From Conexibacter sp. CPCC 205762 (GTDB lineage Bacteria; Actinomycetota; Thermoleophilia; Solirubrobacterales; Solirubrobacteraceae), in NCBI RefSeq assembly GCF_030646155.1, contig NZ_JAUTDN010000027.1:1-64000 (forward strand): a DNA stretch of 64,000 bases. Reading direction: 5' to 3'. The position numbers were made by a program, and so were the translations under genes. The notes below the pieces were generated by a model. It saw only the letters and a program-made list of their open reading frames with translations, searched no databases and was not told the DNA's origin. Of the stretch, positions 1 to 7,855 are shown in pieces; the first letter of the stretch is position 1, and the number at the start of each line of letters is the position of its first letter.

Positions 1-2
1 AC

Positions 3-170
3 ACCGGCGCGCGCCAGCTGCTGCGCCAAGCCGACCGCGCGCTCCACGCCGCCAAGCACCGACGCGACGCCGACACCGGCCGCGCCACGACGCAGGACGC
101 GATCGAACCGACGACGGCGAACGAGAGCGAGGCGAGCGGCCTGGACGAGATCGGAAGAGGCGACGACTGA
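3..170 (+). CDS. C-terminal end of a GGDEF-domain (diguanylate cyclase-like) protein, truncated by the window
   Basis: The reading frame is open from the left edge and stops with TGA at 168-170, leaving 55 codons. It begins TGARQLLRQADRALHAAKH, which matches the last helix of GGDEF domains (a pattern of LL, AD, AL and AAK). This helix follows the GGDEF signature, which lies outside the window. The rest of the tail is acidic and low in complexity. If the missing part is intact, the protein would make cyclic di-GMP from two GTP. Whether it is catalytically active, or carries sensory or membrane domains, cannot be told from this fragment. Confidence 0.6.
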   Translation, partial: TGARQLLRQADRALHAAKHRRDADTGRATTQDAIEPTTANESEASGLDEIGRGDD

Positions 171-689
171 TGCCGAAGCACAGCGCCGGCCACGGCAGCG
201 GCGCTCCGTCGTGCGGTGTGCGGCGCGGCGACAGGCGTCGTCCAGGCACCGGCGCGCGACGTCTCAGCGCGTCGCGCGGCGCGGCGACGGGCGTTTGGGG
301 AGCGTCACCCGCGCGCTCCGCGTGACCGGCCTCCCGCCGGACGGCGTGAAGGTGACCGTGACGACGACCGGCAGCGACCGGCTGCGCAGCAGCGCCCGGA
401 TCGGCAGCGTGCCGTTGCGCGCCAGGCGATAGACGGTCGCGGTCGGGATGCCGAGCAGGTCGCCGACCGCGGCGGCCGTCATCACCTCGTCGCGGGTGAT
501 CCGCCGCCGCGGCTCTCCGCGTTTGCCTATCCGATTCCGGAGACCCCGAGATGCACGATTTCGGGACGCGAATGCAGCCCCCGGCTGAGCGAATTTCCCG
601 TCAGAACGGCGATTGCGCGCGGTTCCAAGCCCACCGAAAAGCCTCATGGAAGCCTGTGACTTCCTGAGAAAGGTGAGGCGGGCGGGGCG
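171..689. other. Mostly non-coding stretch between the GGDEF gene and the ferredoxin gene
   Basis: About 520 bases without a confident gene. The only coding signal is the short minus-strand helix-turn-helix ORF listed separately. I see no RNA gene, no strong hairpin directly after the ferredoxin stop, and no clear promoter. Confidence 0.4.
264..482 (-). CDS. Possible small excisionase/MerR-like helix-turn-helix protein, perhaps a remnant
   Basis: From an ATG at 482 the product is 72 aa. It opens with MTAAAVGDLLGIPTATVYRL followed by ARNGTLP, which matches the N-terminal helix-turn-helix of the excisionase/HTH_17 family (two helices, then a G-x-LP turn). Such proteins usually continue with a basic wing and a second helix ending in a Trp. 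Here the region after LP is an unrelated Arg/Val/Thr-rich stretch, so the ORF may be frameshifted or decayed. The frame is open upstream to 647, but that extension looks non-coding. A DNA-binding role is inferred from the first 30 residues only. Confidence 0.3.
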   Translation of the reverse strand: MTAAAVGDLLGIPTATVYRLARNGTLPIRALLRSRSLPVVVTVTFTPSGGRPVTRSARVTLPKRPSPRRATR

Positions 690-950
690 CTAGGCAGCGA
701 AGTGCGCGGCGTTGATCTCGGCGAACTGGACGAGATCGGCGGGGAGCTGGCCCTTCGGGTAGATCGCCTTGAAGGGGCACGACTCGAAGCAGGCGTCGCA
801 GTCGATGCACTCGTCGGGGTCGATGTAGAGCATCTCGGCCTCCTCGAAGCCGGGCTCGCCGGGCATCGGGTGGATGCAGTCGACCGGGCAGACCTCGGTG
901 CACGAGGCGTCCTTGTTGCCGATGCATCTGCTGGTGATGACGTAGCTCAC
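690..950 (-). CDS. Low-potential 7Fe/8Fe ferredoxin of the dioxygenase electron chain
   Basis: An 86-aa soluble ferredoxin. The first cluster motif is CIGNKDASCTEVCPVDC (spacing C-x7-C-x3-C-x3-C), as in FdxA-type ferredoxins where one cluster may be 3Fe-4S. The second is CIDCDACFESCP, a classical 4Fe-4S motif. The GTG start at 950 overlaps the TGA of the ferredoxin reductase gene (sequence GTGA), so the two are probably translationally coupled. It is the last gene of the catabolic run, placed after reductase and dioxygenase genes. It therefore likely carries electrons from the reductase to the Rieske centre of the oxygenase. Dioxygenases more often use a Rieske or plant-type 2Fe-2S ferredoxin, so the pairing is somewhat unusual but known in actinobacteria. 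Confidence 0.9.
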   Translation of the reverse strand: MSYVITSRCIGNKDASCTEVCPVDCIHPMPGEPGFEEAEMLYIDPDECIDCDACFESCPFKAIYPKGQLPADLVQFAEINAAHFAA

Positions 951-2308
951 CGGACCGCCTCCTTCGCGATCGCGCCGGCTGCGTCGAGCAGGTCGGGGAC
1001 CGTCGTCAGCTTCACGCGCGGGCGGCCGGCCGGCTCGCCGGCGGCCCGCTCGGCGGCGTCGATCGACTCCCAGCCGGCCTGATCGACGAGGTCGGGCACG
1101 CGCGCCCGCAGCTCGCGCTCGACCTCGTCGGCAGGCGCGGCGGCGGTCGCGCGGCGGCGGGCGAGCAGCCCCGCCTCCGCATCCTCCAGCAGCGCCTTCA
1201 CCGTGTCGATCGCGCATCTCTTGTTGGTGCCGATCACGCCCGACGGGCCGCGCTTGATCCAGCCGGCGACGTAGGTGCGCTCGGCGCCGGCGACGCGGCC
1301 GCGGCCGTCGTTGGGGATCAAGCCGGTCGTCGCGTCGAACGGCACGCCCGGCACGGCGACGCCCTGGTACCCGATCGCGCGGAAGACGATCCCGGCCGGG
1401 ATCTCCTGCGTCAGGCCGGTCCCGCGTGCGCGCAGCGTCCCGCCGGCGTCGCGCTCGAGCCGGTTGCGCACGACGCGCACCGCCTCGACCCGTCCGTCGC
1501 CGAGCAGCGCGACGGGCGAGCTGAGGAACTTCAGCACGACGCGCTTGCGCTTCCCGCCGGGCGTGCGCGCGGCGTAGCCGCCGAGGATCTCCATCGTGTG
1601 CTCGAGCACCTCGTCGAGCTCGCCGTCGACGTGGGCGTCGTCGACCTGCAGGTCGAACGGGTCGACGACGACGTCGGCGTCGCGCAGCTCGCCCAGCTCC
1701 AGCAGCTCGGGGTTCGTGAAGGCCGCCTGGTGCGGGCCGCGCCGGCCGAGCACGACGATCTCGCAGATCCCGGCGGCGTCGAGCGCCTCGATCGCGTGGT
1801 CGGCGGCGTCGGTCGCGATCAGCTCCTCGTGCGTCAGCGTCAGCATCCGCGCGACGTCGATCGCGACGTTGCCGTTGCCGATCACGATCGCGCGCTCGCC
1901 GGAGAGGTCGAAGTCGTGGTCGCGGTAGTCGGGGTGGCCGTTGTACCAGCCGACGAACTCGGTCGCCGAGTGCGATCCGGGCAGCTCCTCCCCGGGCACG
2001 CCGCTGCGGCGGTCGATCGCCGTGCCGACGCTGTAGACGACCGCGTCGTACCAGCCGAGCAGCTGCTCGTGGCTGACGTCGCTGCCGATCTCGACGTTGC
2101 CGAAGAAGCGGAAGCCGGGGCGGCCCGCGATCTTCTCGAAGACCCTCGAGACCGACTTGATGTTCGGGTGGTCGGGCGCGACGCCGCCGCGCACCAGCCC
2201 CCACGGGGTCGGCAGGCGGTCGAACAGGTCGACCTCGTGTCCTCTGCCGAGCAGGTGGCCGGCGGCGAAGAAGCCCGACGGGCCGGCGCCGACGATCGCG
2301 ATGCGCAT
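947..2308 (-). CDS. Ferredoxin--NADP+ reductase, adrenodoxin reductase/FprA type
   Basis: A 453-aa flavoprotein. It begins MRIAIVGAGPSGFFAAGHLL, with the FAD-binding GxGxxG at residues 7-12. The family-typical TPWGLVRGGVAPDHP follows, then a second dinucleotide fold at VIGNGNVAIDVARML for NADP. The length is close to the roughly 456 aa of mycobacterial FprA. It should oxidise NAD(P)H and reduce the ferredoxin encoded immediately downstream. The ATG at 2308 overlaps the TGA of the upstream 76-aa gene (ATGA). The same frame is open to 2395, but the conserved N-terminus begins at 2308. Together with the neighbours it forms the electron-supply arm of the ring hydroxylating dioxygenase. Confidence 0.92.
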   Translation of the reverse strand: MRIAIVGAGPSGFFAAGHLLGRGHEVDLFDRLPTPWGLVRGGVAPDHPNIKSVSRVFEKIAGRPGFRFFGNVEIGSDVSHEQLLGWYDAVVYSVGTAIDRRSGVPGEELPGSHSATEFVGWYNGHPDYRDHDFDLSGERAIVIGNGNVAIDVARMLTLTHEELIATDAADHAIEALDAAGICEIVVLGRRGPHQAAFTNPELLELGELRDADVVVDPFDLQVDDAHVDGELDEVLEHTMEILGGYAARTPGGKRKRVVLKFLSSPVALLGDGRVEAVRVVRNRLERDAGGTLRARGTGLTQEIPAGIVFRAIGYQGVAVPGVPFDATTGLIPNDGRGRVAGAERTYVAGWIKRGPSGVIGTNKRCAIDTVKALLEDAEAGLLARRRATAAAPADEVERELRARVPDLVDQAGWESIDAAERAAGEPAGRPRVKLTTVPDLLDAAGAIAKEAVR

Positions 2309-2538
2309 CAGTGTGTTCCTCCTCCAGCGGCCGGCTTGCGCCAGCGGTGCAGCGACGGGTCGAGCAGCGGGTGCAGCGCGCCCTCGGGCAGCCACGCGAG
2401 CGTCTCCAGCTCGAGCGCGTCGAGGTAGCCGACGTGGCCGGTCTTCAGATCCTCGATCCGCAGCCGCGGACCGTTGCCGTCGTGGTCGATCGACAGCGCG
2501 ACCGCCGCGAACTCGCTGACGACCTCCCCGACGTCCAT
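2308..2538 (-). CDS. 76-aa protein of unknown function inside the dioxygenase operon
   Basis: The product (MDVGEVVSEFAAVALSID to the end) has no transmembrane segment, no Cys pair and no motif I recognise. It has an alternating hydrophobic pattern and a Trp-containing C-terminal half (LAWLPEGALHPLLDPSLHRW). Its start overlaps the stop of the dioxygenase beta subunit gene (ATGA at 2538) and its stop overlaps the start of the reductase gene (ATGA at 2308). It is therefore translated as part of the tight dioxygenase block. Such conservation of coupling suggests a role with the oxygenase, such as assembly or substrate handling, but that is inference. Confidence 0.7.
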   Translation of the reverse strand: MDVGEVVSEFAAVALSIDHDGNGPRLRIEDLKTGHVGYLDALELETLAWLPEGALHPLLDPSLHRWRKPAAGGGTH

Positions 2539-3029
2539 CAGATCAGGAAGGCGAGGGTGTAGATCGCGCGGTCGTTGTCGACCAGCTCGACCTTCTTGTA
2601 CGCCATCAGCAGGCCGTCGCCGGTCGGGCGCAGCCGGTAGGTGCTGCGGCCGGCCCAGACCGTCAGCCCGCGCTCGCGCGACTCGTAGACGGCGAAGTTC
2701 GCGCCGACCAGCAGCTCCTCGCCGTCGTCGGCGAGCAGCTCGACGTTGGAGACGACGCGGCGGGTGCGCGACGGCGGCGCCTGCGCGTGGCGCTTGCCGG
2801 TCTTCAGCTGCTTGACGCGCGTCGCGATGCGCGAGCGGTTGTCGAAGATGATCGACATCTCTCTCGTCGGGTCGATCGCGTCGCCGTTGGCCGGCACCCA
2901 GTAGGTCGCGTCGTCGGCCCACAGTGCTTCCCAGCCGTCGTAGTCGTGCTCGTCCTGGAGGCGCGCCTCGCGGTAGACGAACTGCTGGACCTCCAGCAGG
3001 CGGTCGAGGTTCAGCGGCAGGGCGCTCAC
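2538..3029 (-). CDS. Ring-hydroxylating dioxygenase beta (small) subunit
   Basis: A 163-aa NTF2-fold subunit. After a short N-terminus come FVYREARLQDEHDYDGWEAL, WADDATYWVPA and REMSIIFDNRSRI, the characteristic pattern of aromatic-ring dioxygenase small subunits, and it ends near DNDRAIYTLAFLI. These subunits build the alpha3beta3 hexamer and have no redox centre. I chose the GTG at 3029 because it overlaps the TGA of the alpha gene (GTGA); the frame is open to 3161 but the extra residues are Arg/Pro-rich and inside the alpha gene. It sits between the alpha subunit and a 76-aa coupled ORF. Confidence 0.9.
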   Translation of the reverse strand: MSALPLNLDRLLEVQQFVYREARLQDEHDYDGWEALWADDATYWVPANGDAIDPTREMSIIFDNRSRIATRVKQLKTGKRHAQAPPSRTRRVVSNVELLADDGEELLVGANFAVYESRERGLTVWAGRSTYRLRPTGDGLLMAYKKVELVDNDRAIYTLAFLI

Positions 3030-4291
3030 GAGCCCGCCTCCATCAGCGACCGGTAGTGCTTCCAGATCGCCCGCTGCGGGACCTCGTCGGTCGCGTCGCC
3101 GACGACGTGGCCGTTCTCGTCGAGCCGCTCGCGGTGGGTGCCGCGCTTGAGCACGACCCACTCGGGCGAGCGAGCGTGAACGCCGCGCTGGTTGCGCTCG
3201 TACATCTCGGAGTCGTCGGCGAGCAGGAAGCCGGCGGGGCCGACCGAGCCGATCGTCTGCTGCAGCATCCGCCGGTTCATGTCGGGCGAGCCCTTGTACT
3301 GCACGGCGGTGACGTGCTGAACGGTCTCGTCGACCGCCAGCGGCTGGATCACGAACAGCTGGATCTCGGCGATGAAGAGGTTCGGGAACAGCATCACGTG
3401 CGGCGAGCCGTCGATCATCAGCTCGCGCGCCTTCTCGGCGCCGTTGGCGGCCTCCAGCTGCGCGACGTAGCCGGGCACGCGGTCGGGCGTCGTGCCGAAC
3501 CAGCCGAGCGGCTGGTCGATGCGGCGGAACTCGGGCCGCAGGTCGTTCTCCGTGTGGCCGTTGCCGAGGTCGCGCGAGAGGGCGGTCGACTCCTCGCCGT
3601 AGAGGTCGCCGATGCCGCTCTTGGCGACGCTGAAGATCGACGAGTGGACGAACTGCGGGTGGTAGCCGTCGGTCTCGTTCTCCACGAGCATCTTCCAGTT
3701 GGCCTTGACCTTGTGCTGGAGCCAGCCGGCGCTGAGGTCCAGCTCGCCGCTCGGCGACAGCGCGACGAGGCGGTCCAGCGCCTCGCGCGCGTCGCCGAGA
3801 TGCTCGAGCAGGGTCGGTCCGTCGTCGGCGAACGAGCCGAAGACGAAGCCCCGGTAGATCTCGACGCGAGGCACGCGGCCGAGGCCCAGCTCTCTCTTCG
3901 CCTCGCGGCCGTCGTACCCGCTGTTGAAGGGGTAGCCGAGCAGTCTGCCGGTGTTCGAGAACGTCCAGCCGTGGTACGGGCAGCGGAAGGCGCTGGAGTT
4001 CCCTCTGGCGGCGTCGCAGACGAGGTTGGCGCGGTGCGTGCAGCGGTTGAGCAGCAGGTGGATCTCGCCCTGCTTGTCACGGCTCATGATCACCGGCTGC
4101 GGCCCGATCGACTTGACGACGTAGTCGTTGGGCTCGGGCACCTCGCTGACGTGGCCGACGAAGACCCACGTCCGGTACCAGATCCGCTCCAGCTCGGCCT
4201 CGTAGACCGCCGGATCGGTGTAGAGCGATCCGTGGACGCGATCGTGCTCGATGAGCCGATCCCATCCGATGGTGGCGTCGACTGTGCTCAT
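3026..4291 (-). CDS. Ring-hydroxylating dioxygenase alpha (large) subunit, Rieske type
   Basis: A 421-aa catalytic subunit. The Rieske 2Fe-2S ligands are visible as CTH (C84, H86) and CPYHGW (C104, H107). The mononuclear iron site follows as ENETDGYHPQFVH, with bridging D208 and ligands H211 and H216; an Asp near 359-360 in LLADDSEMYERNQRG supplies the last ligand. The enzyme would insert O2 into an aromatic or unsaturated ring to give a cis-diol, or carry out a related monooxygenation. ATG 4291 was chosen over upstream in-frame starts at 4300 and 4333 because those run into the operator-like palindrome at 4323-4332. The 51-nt gap upstream suggests its own promoter within the run. Confidence 0.93.
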   Translation of the reverse strand: MSTVDATIGWDRLIEHDRVHGSLYTDPAVYEAELERIWYRTWVFVGHVSEVPEPNDYVVKSIGPQPVIMSRDKQGEIHLLLNRCTHRANLVCDAARGNSSAFRCPYHGWTFSNTGRLLGYPFNSGYDGREAKRELGLGRVPRVEIYRGFVFGSFADDGPTLLEHLGDAREALDRLVALSPSGELDLSAGWLQHKVKANWKMLVENETDGYHPQFVHSSIFSVAKSGIGDLYGEESTALSRDLGNGHTENDLRPEFRRIDQPLGWFGTTPDRVPGYVAQLEAANGAEKARELMIDGSPHVMLFPNLFIAEIQLFVIQPLAVDETVQHVTAVQYKGSPDMNRRMLQQTIGSVGPAGFLLADDSEMYERNQRGVHARSPEWVVLKRGTHRERLDENGHVVGDATDEVPQRAIWKHYRSLMEAGS

Positions 4292-4316
4292 GCTCCGCAT
4301 CCTAACACGAAAATGG

Positions 4317-4338
4317 ACAGACTGTCCGGACAACTTGT
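4317..4338. promoter_or_regulatory. Operator-like palindrome upstream of the dioxygenase operon
   Basis: The site is ACA-gac-TGTCCGGACA-act-TGT. The core decamer at 4323-4332 is a perfect palindrome and both outer trimers match the shared consensus. It lies in the 51-nt gap between the SDR stop and the dioxygenase alpha start. It would therefore control re-initiation of transcription at the dioxygenase genes within the longer minus-strand run. Confidence 0.6.
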
Positions 4339-4342
4339 CCGG

Positions 4343-5053
4343 TCAACCACCGAGCGCCATGCCGCCGGAGACGCCGAGGTTCTCGCCGGTCACGTAGGAG
4401 GCCTCCTCGGAGACGAGAAAGGCGACCGCCGCGGCGACCTCCCGCGGCGTCCCGAGGCGCTTGAGCTGCGTCTGCTCGGTGACGACCGCGATCGCGTGCT
4501 CGCTCATCTCGCGCAGCAGCGGGGTCTCGATCGGGCCCGGCGAGCAGACGTTGGCGGTGATCGCGAAGCGGGCGTTCTCGCGCGCGATCGACTTCGTGAA
4601 CGCGATCACCGCGCCCTTCGCCGCCGCGTAGGCGGCGTTGCCCTTGGAGCCGATCCGGCCGGCCTCCGAGCCGACCGTGACGATCCGCCCCCAGCCGTTC
4701 TCCTGCATCCCCGGCAGCGCCGCCTGCGTGCAGGAGAGGACGCCGTCGAGGTTGACGGCGAGGATCCGCTTCCAGGTCTCGTAGGGGACCTGGGTGAACC
4801 AGCCGAAGTGGTCAGCGCCGGCGTTGTTGACGAGGATGTCGATCCGGCCGAGCTGCTCGATCGCGGCGACGGTCGCGGCGTGGTCGGCGACGTCGAAGGC
4901 GACGGCGCGCGCGCCGATCCGCTCGGCCTGCTCCTGCGCGGCGTCGCGCTTGCGGCCGCTGATGACGACGTCGGCGCCGTCCGCGACGAGCCGCTCGGCG
5001 ATCGCGGCGCCGATGCCGTAGGAGCCGCCGGTGACGAGTGCGGTGCGTCTCAT
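4343..5053 (-). CDS. Short-chain dehydrogenase/reductase (SDR, FabG-like)
   Basis: A 236-aa classical SDR. It shows the cofactor motif TGGSYGIG near the N-terminus, NNAG, and the catalytic Ser/Tyr/Lys set in SEAGRIGSKGNAAYAAAK. The C-terminus has PGPIETPLL and YVTGENLGVSGG. It oxidises a secondary alcohol or reduces a ketone with NAD(P). In this setting it may dehydrogenate a 3-hydroxyacyl-CoA or a cis-diol made by the adjacent dioxygenase. Its ATG overlaps the upstream crotonase stop (ATGA at 5050-5053), and its stop lies at the edge of the operator before the dioxygenase gene. Confidence 0.92.
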   Translation of the reverse strand: MRRTALVTGGSYGIGAAIAERLVADGADVVISGRKRDAAQEQAERIGARAVAFDVADHAATVAAIEQLGRIDILVNNAGADHFGWFTQVPYETWKRILAVNLDGVLSCTQAALPGMQENGWGRIVTVGSEAGRIGSKGNAAYAAAKGAVIAFTKSIARENARFAITANVCSPGPIETPLLREMSEHAIAVVTEQTQLKRLGTPREVAAAVAFLVSEEASYVTGENLGVSGGMALGG

Positions 5054-5856
5054 CGGCCGCGGTACTCCGGCGCGCGCCGCTCGATCACCGCGGCGAGGCC
5101 CTCACGCGCGTCCTCGCTCCCCGACAGCGCCGCGACGGTGCGGGCCTCGTCGGGCAGGCGCGCCTCGACGGTCGCGCCGAGCCCCTCCCACAGCAGCCGC
5201 TTCGTCTCGCCGAGCGCGCGCGTCGGCCCGGCCGCCAGCTCGCGCGCGAGCGCCAGGCCCTGCTCGCGGACGGTGCCGTCGTCGACGACGCGCGTGATCA
5301 GCCCGATCCGCAGCGCCTCCTCGGCCTCGATCGTCGGGTTGGTGAGGGCGATCTCCATCGCCTTGCGCAGGCCGACGAGGTGGGTGAGCGTGACCGAGCC
5401 GCCGGCGTCCGGCGCCATCCCGACGCGCGTCGCGCCGAGCATGAACTTCGCCGACCGCTCGGCGAGCACGAGGTCGGAGGCGCAGACCAGCCCCAGCCCG
5501 CCGCCCCCGGCGGCGAAGCCGTGGACGGCCGCGACGACGGGCGCCTGCAGCCGCATCAGCGCCGAGGCGCAGACCTGCAGCCAGCTGGTCGCCTCGCGCA
5601 GGTAGTCGGGCAGCGCCTCGCCTTTGGCGGCGAATGTCTTCACGTCGCCGCCGGCGCAGAAGTGCCTGCCCTCGCCGGTGATCAGGACGGCGCGGGCGCG
5701 CGGCTCGCCGTGGACGGTCATCACCGCCTCGTAGAGCGCGCGCAGGAACGGCACGTCGAGGCCGTTGGAGGCCTGCGGCCGGTTGAAGCGCAGGTGCGCG
5801 ACCGCGCCGTCGAGGTCGAGCAGGATCGGCCCGTCGCCGATCAGCGTGTCGGACAT
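5050..5856 (-). CDS. Enoyl-CoA hydratase/isomerase family protein (crotonase)
   Basis: A 268-aa crotonase-fold protein. It has LRFNRPQASNGLD at the N-terminus, the first oxyanion-hole segment GRHFCAGGDVKTF, and the second segment AAVHGFAAGGGGLGL. The C-terminal trimerisation region ends in ERRAPEYRGR, typical of the family. It should hydrate, isomerise or retro-cleave an enoyl- or ring-CoA ester; the reaction cannot be assigned by motif. It lies between a second crotonase and the SDR with ATGA overlaps on both sides. It is one of five crotonases in the window, which suggests several distinct double-bond or ring-opening steps. Confidence 0.9.
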   Translation of the reverse strand: MSDTLIGDGPILLDLDGAVAHLRFNRPQASNGLDVPFLRALYEAVMTVHGEPRARAVLITGEGRHFCAGGDVKTFAAKGEALPDYLREATSWLQVCASALMRLQAPVVAAVHGFAAGGGGLGLVCASDLVLAERSAKFMLGATRVGMAPDAGGSVTLTHLVGLRKAMEIALTNPTIEAEEALRIGLITRVVDDGTVREQGLALARELAAGPTRALGETKRLLWEGLGATVEARLPDEARTVAALSGSEDAREGLAAVIERRAPEYRGR

Positions 5857-6626
5857 CAGCTTCTCCCTCTGGCAGTGAACGATGCGATCCCGGCGCCGGC
5901 GGCCTCGCCGGTGAGGTGCTCGACGACGACGCGGCGCTCCAGCGCGACGCCCTCCGCCAGCGGCAGCTCGAGACCGTCGCGGATCAGCCGCTTCGTGCGC
6001 GCCTGCGCCTCGCGCGTCTTGCCGGCGAGCCGCGCGGTCAGCTCGGCGGCGGCCGCGTCGAGCTGCGTGCGCGGGACGGCGCGGTAGGCGAGGCCCCACG
6101 CCGCCGCCTCCGTGCCGGAGATGCGCTCGCCGAGCAGGATGTGCGCGGTCGCCCGCTGGCGGCCGACCAGCCGCGGCAGCCGCTGCGAGCCGCCGCCGCC
6201 CGGCACCTGGCCGAAGTTGGCGTGGTTGTCGGCGAGCTTGGCGTCCTCGGCGACGAGCGCGATGTCGGCGGCCTGCATCAGCTCGAAGCCCCCCGCCATC
6301 GCGTACCCCTCGACGACCACGACGACCGGCACGTCGACCTCGGCCACGAGCGCGCAGGCGCGGCCGAAGGAGGTGAACAGCTCGGTCATCGCCTCCGGCC
6401 CCTGCGCGCGCAGCGCCTCCAGCTCCTTGAAGTCGCCGCCGACGCAGAAGTTTCCGCCGGCGCCGCGGATCTCGATCACGGAGACCCGCGGCGCCAGCGT
6501 GGCAAGGGCGGTCGCCAGGCCCTCCGCCAGCGGGACGGTGATCGCGTTCATCGCCTGCGGGCGGTTGAGCACGATGCGGCCGACGCCGTCGGCGACCTGC
6601 GTCAGGACGGGCTGCTCGGCGCTCAT
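5856..6626 (-). CDS. Enoyl-CoA hydratase/isomerase family protein (crotonase)
   Basis: A 256-aa crotonase-fold protein. Key segments are RIVLNRPQAMNAIT, GGNFCVGGDFKELE (first oxyanion loop) and VVEGYAMAGGFELMQAAD (second oxyanion loop). NFGQVPGGGGSQRLPRLVG follows, the region that usually carries the second acid residue. ATG 6626 overlaps the CaiB stop (ATGA) and its own TGA overlaps the next crotonase start. The open frame upstream to 7103 lies inside the CaiB gene and is not coding. It acts on a CoA thioester in the cytoplasm; the exact step is unknown. Confidence 0.9.
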   Translation of the reverse strand: MSAEQPVLTQVADGVGRIVLNRPQAMNAITVPLAEGLATALATLAPRVSVIEIRGAGGNFCVGGDFKELEALRAQGPEAMTELFTSFGRACALVAEVDVPVVVVVEGYAMAGGFELMQAADIALVAEDAKLADNHANFGQVPGGGGSQRLPRLVGRQRATAHILLGERISGTEAAAWGLAYRAVPRTQLDAAAAELTARLAGKTREAQARTKRLIRDGLELPLAEGVALERRVVVEHLTGEAAGAGIASFTARGRS

Positions 6627-7855
6627 GCGGCGCTCCGCTCGCGCGCGCCCGCGACGACGCCGCGGTCCAGCAGCCGGCCGATCTCGGCGTCGCTGCAGCC
6701 GAGCACGTCGCCGAGGATCTCCTCCGTGTGCTCGCCGAGCAGCGGCGCACGGCGCGCCGGCTCGCGCGCGAAGGCGGCGAAGTCGAGCGGCGAGCCCGGC
6801 ATCAGGTAGCTGCCGAGCCCGGGATGCTCGACCGTGCTGAACATCGGGTTGGCCGGCGAGCAGCGCTCGTCCTCCTCGACGAGCTGCTTGAACGTCTGGT
6901 ACGGCCCCCACGAGACGCCGGTGCCGGCGAACGCGGCGCGGATCTCGCTCATCTCGCGCTGCGCGAACCACGGTCGCAGCAGCGCCGCGATCAGGTCGCG
7001 GCCCTCGTAGCGGCCGGCCTCGCCGCTGAGGTCGTACCCGGTCGCCTGCTCGACGCTTCTGCACGCCTCGTGCAGGCCGGTCACGTCCTGCAGCGCCCGC
7101 CACTGGCGACCGGTGAGCGCCACGACCATCAGCCGCCGCCCGTCGCGCGTCTCGAAGTCGTGCCCGAAGGCGCCGTAGAGATAGTTGCCGTCCTTGGGCT
7201 GGTCGCGCCCGCCGAGCTGCGCCTCGGCGATCCGGCCGAGGTTGCCGACCATCGCGAAGGCGACGTCGGAGAGGGCGAGCCGCACCAGCGTCCCCTCCCC
7301 CGTCCGCGCACGCCGGCGCTCGGCGGCCAGCAGCCCGGTCGTGGCGAGCGTGCCCATCGCGACGTCCCAGGCCGGCAGCACGCTGTTGAGCGGCTCGGCG
7401 AGGTTGCGCGGACCGGTCGCCCAGGGGAAGCCGGTCGAGGGGTTGACGGTGTAGTCGACCTCGCTGGAGCCGTCCTGGTTGCCGGTCAGCGCGACCATCA
7501 CGAGATCGCGACGGCGGGCCTGGAGGGCGTCGTGGGCGAGCCAGCCGCGCGCCGGGAAGTTGGTCAGGAAGAGGCCGGCGTCCTCGCCCGGGGCGGTGAT
7601 GAGCGCCTGCGCCAGTTCGCGCCCTTCGTCGGAGCGGAGGTCGAGCTGGATCGAGCGCTTGCCCTTGTTGAGGCCGGCCCAGAAGAGGCTCTGGCCGTCG
7701 GCCGCGAGCGGCCAGCGGTCGCGGTCGAGCCCGCCGCCGATCTGGTCGAAGCGGATCACGTCGGCGCCGAGCTGCGCGAGCGTCATGCCGCCCAGCGGCG
7801 CGGCGACGAAGGCCGAGCCCTCGACGACGCGCATCCCGTCCAGCACGCCGCTCAT
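6623..7855 (-). CDS. CaiB/BaiF (class III) CoA-transferase family protein
   Basis: A 410-aa protein. The family N-terminus is clear: LDGMRVVEGSAFVAAPLGGM, then LAQLGADVIRFDQ and LNKGKRSIQLDL. The segment LNSVLPAWDVAMG aligns with the position of the catalytic Asp of class III CoA-transferases (in other members NLVGD-x-GGG). The C-terminus carries GSYLMPGSPLDF and APLLGEHTEEIL. It would transfer CoA between acids or racemise an alpha-methyl branch. Its start at 7855 overlaps the MaoC stop (ATGA) and its stop overlaps the next crotonase start. Confidence 0.88.
   Translation of the reverse strand: MSGVLDGMRVVEGSAFVAAPLGGMTLAQLGADVIRFDQIGGGLDRDRWPLAADGQSLFWAGLNKGKRSIQLDLRSDEGRELAQALITAPGEDAGLFLTNFPARGWLAHDALQARRRDLVMVALTGNQDGSSEVDYTVNPSTGFPWATGPRNLAEPLNSVLPAWDVAMGTLATTGLLAAERRRARTGEGTLVRLALSDVAFAMVGNLGRIAEAQLGGRDQPKDGNYLYGAFGHDFETRDGRRLMVVALTGRQWRALQDVTGLHEACRSVEQATGYDLSGEAGRYEGRDLIAALLRPWFAQREMSEIRAAFAGTGVSWGPYQTFKQLVEEDERCSPANPMFSTVEHPGLGSYLMPGSPLDFAAFAREPARRAPLLGEHTEEILGDVLGCSDAEIGRLLDRGVVAGARERSAA

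Noticed and set aside
2924-5605. Long plus-strand ORF of about 893 aa
   Set aside because: It is antisense to the dioxygenase, SDR and crotonase genes, which have clear motifs. Long antisense frames are expected in DNA with this GC content.
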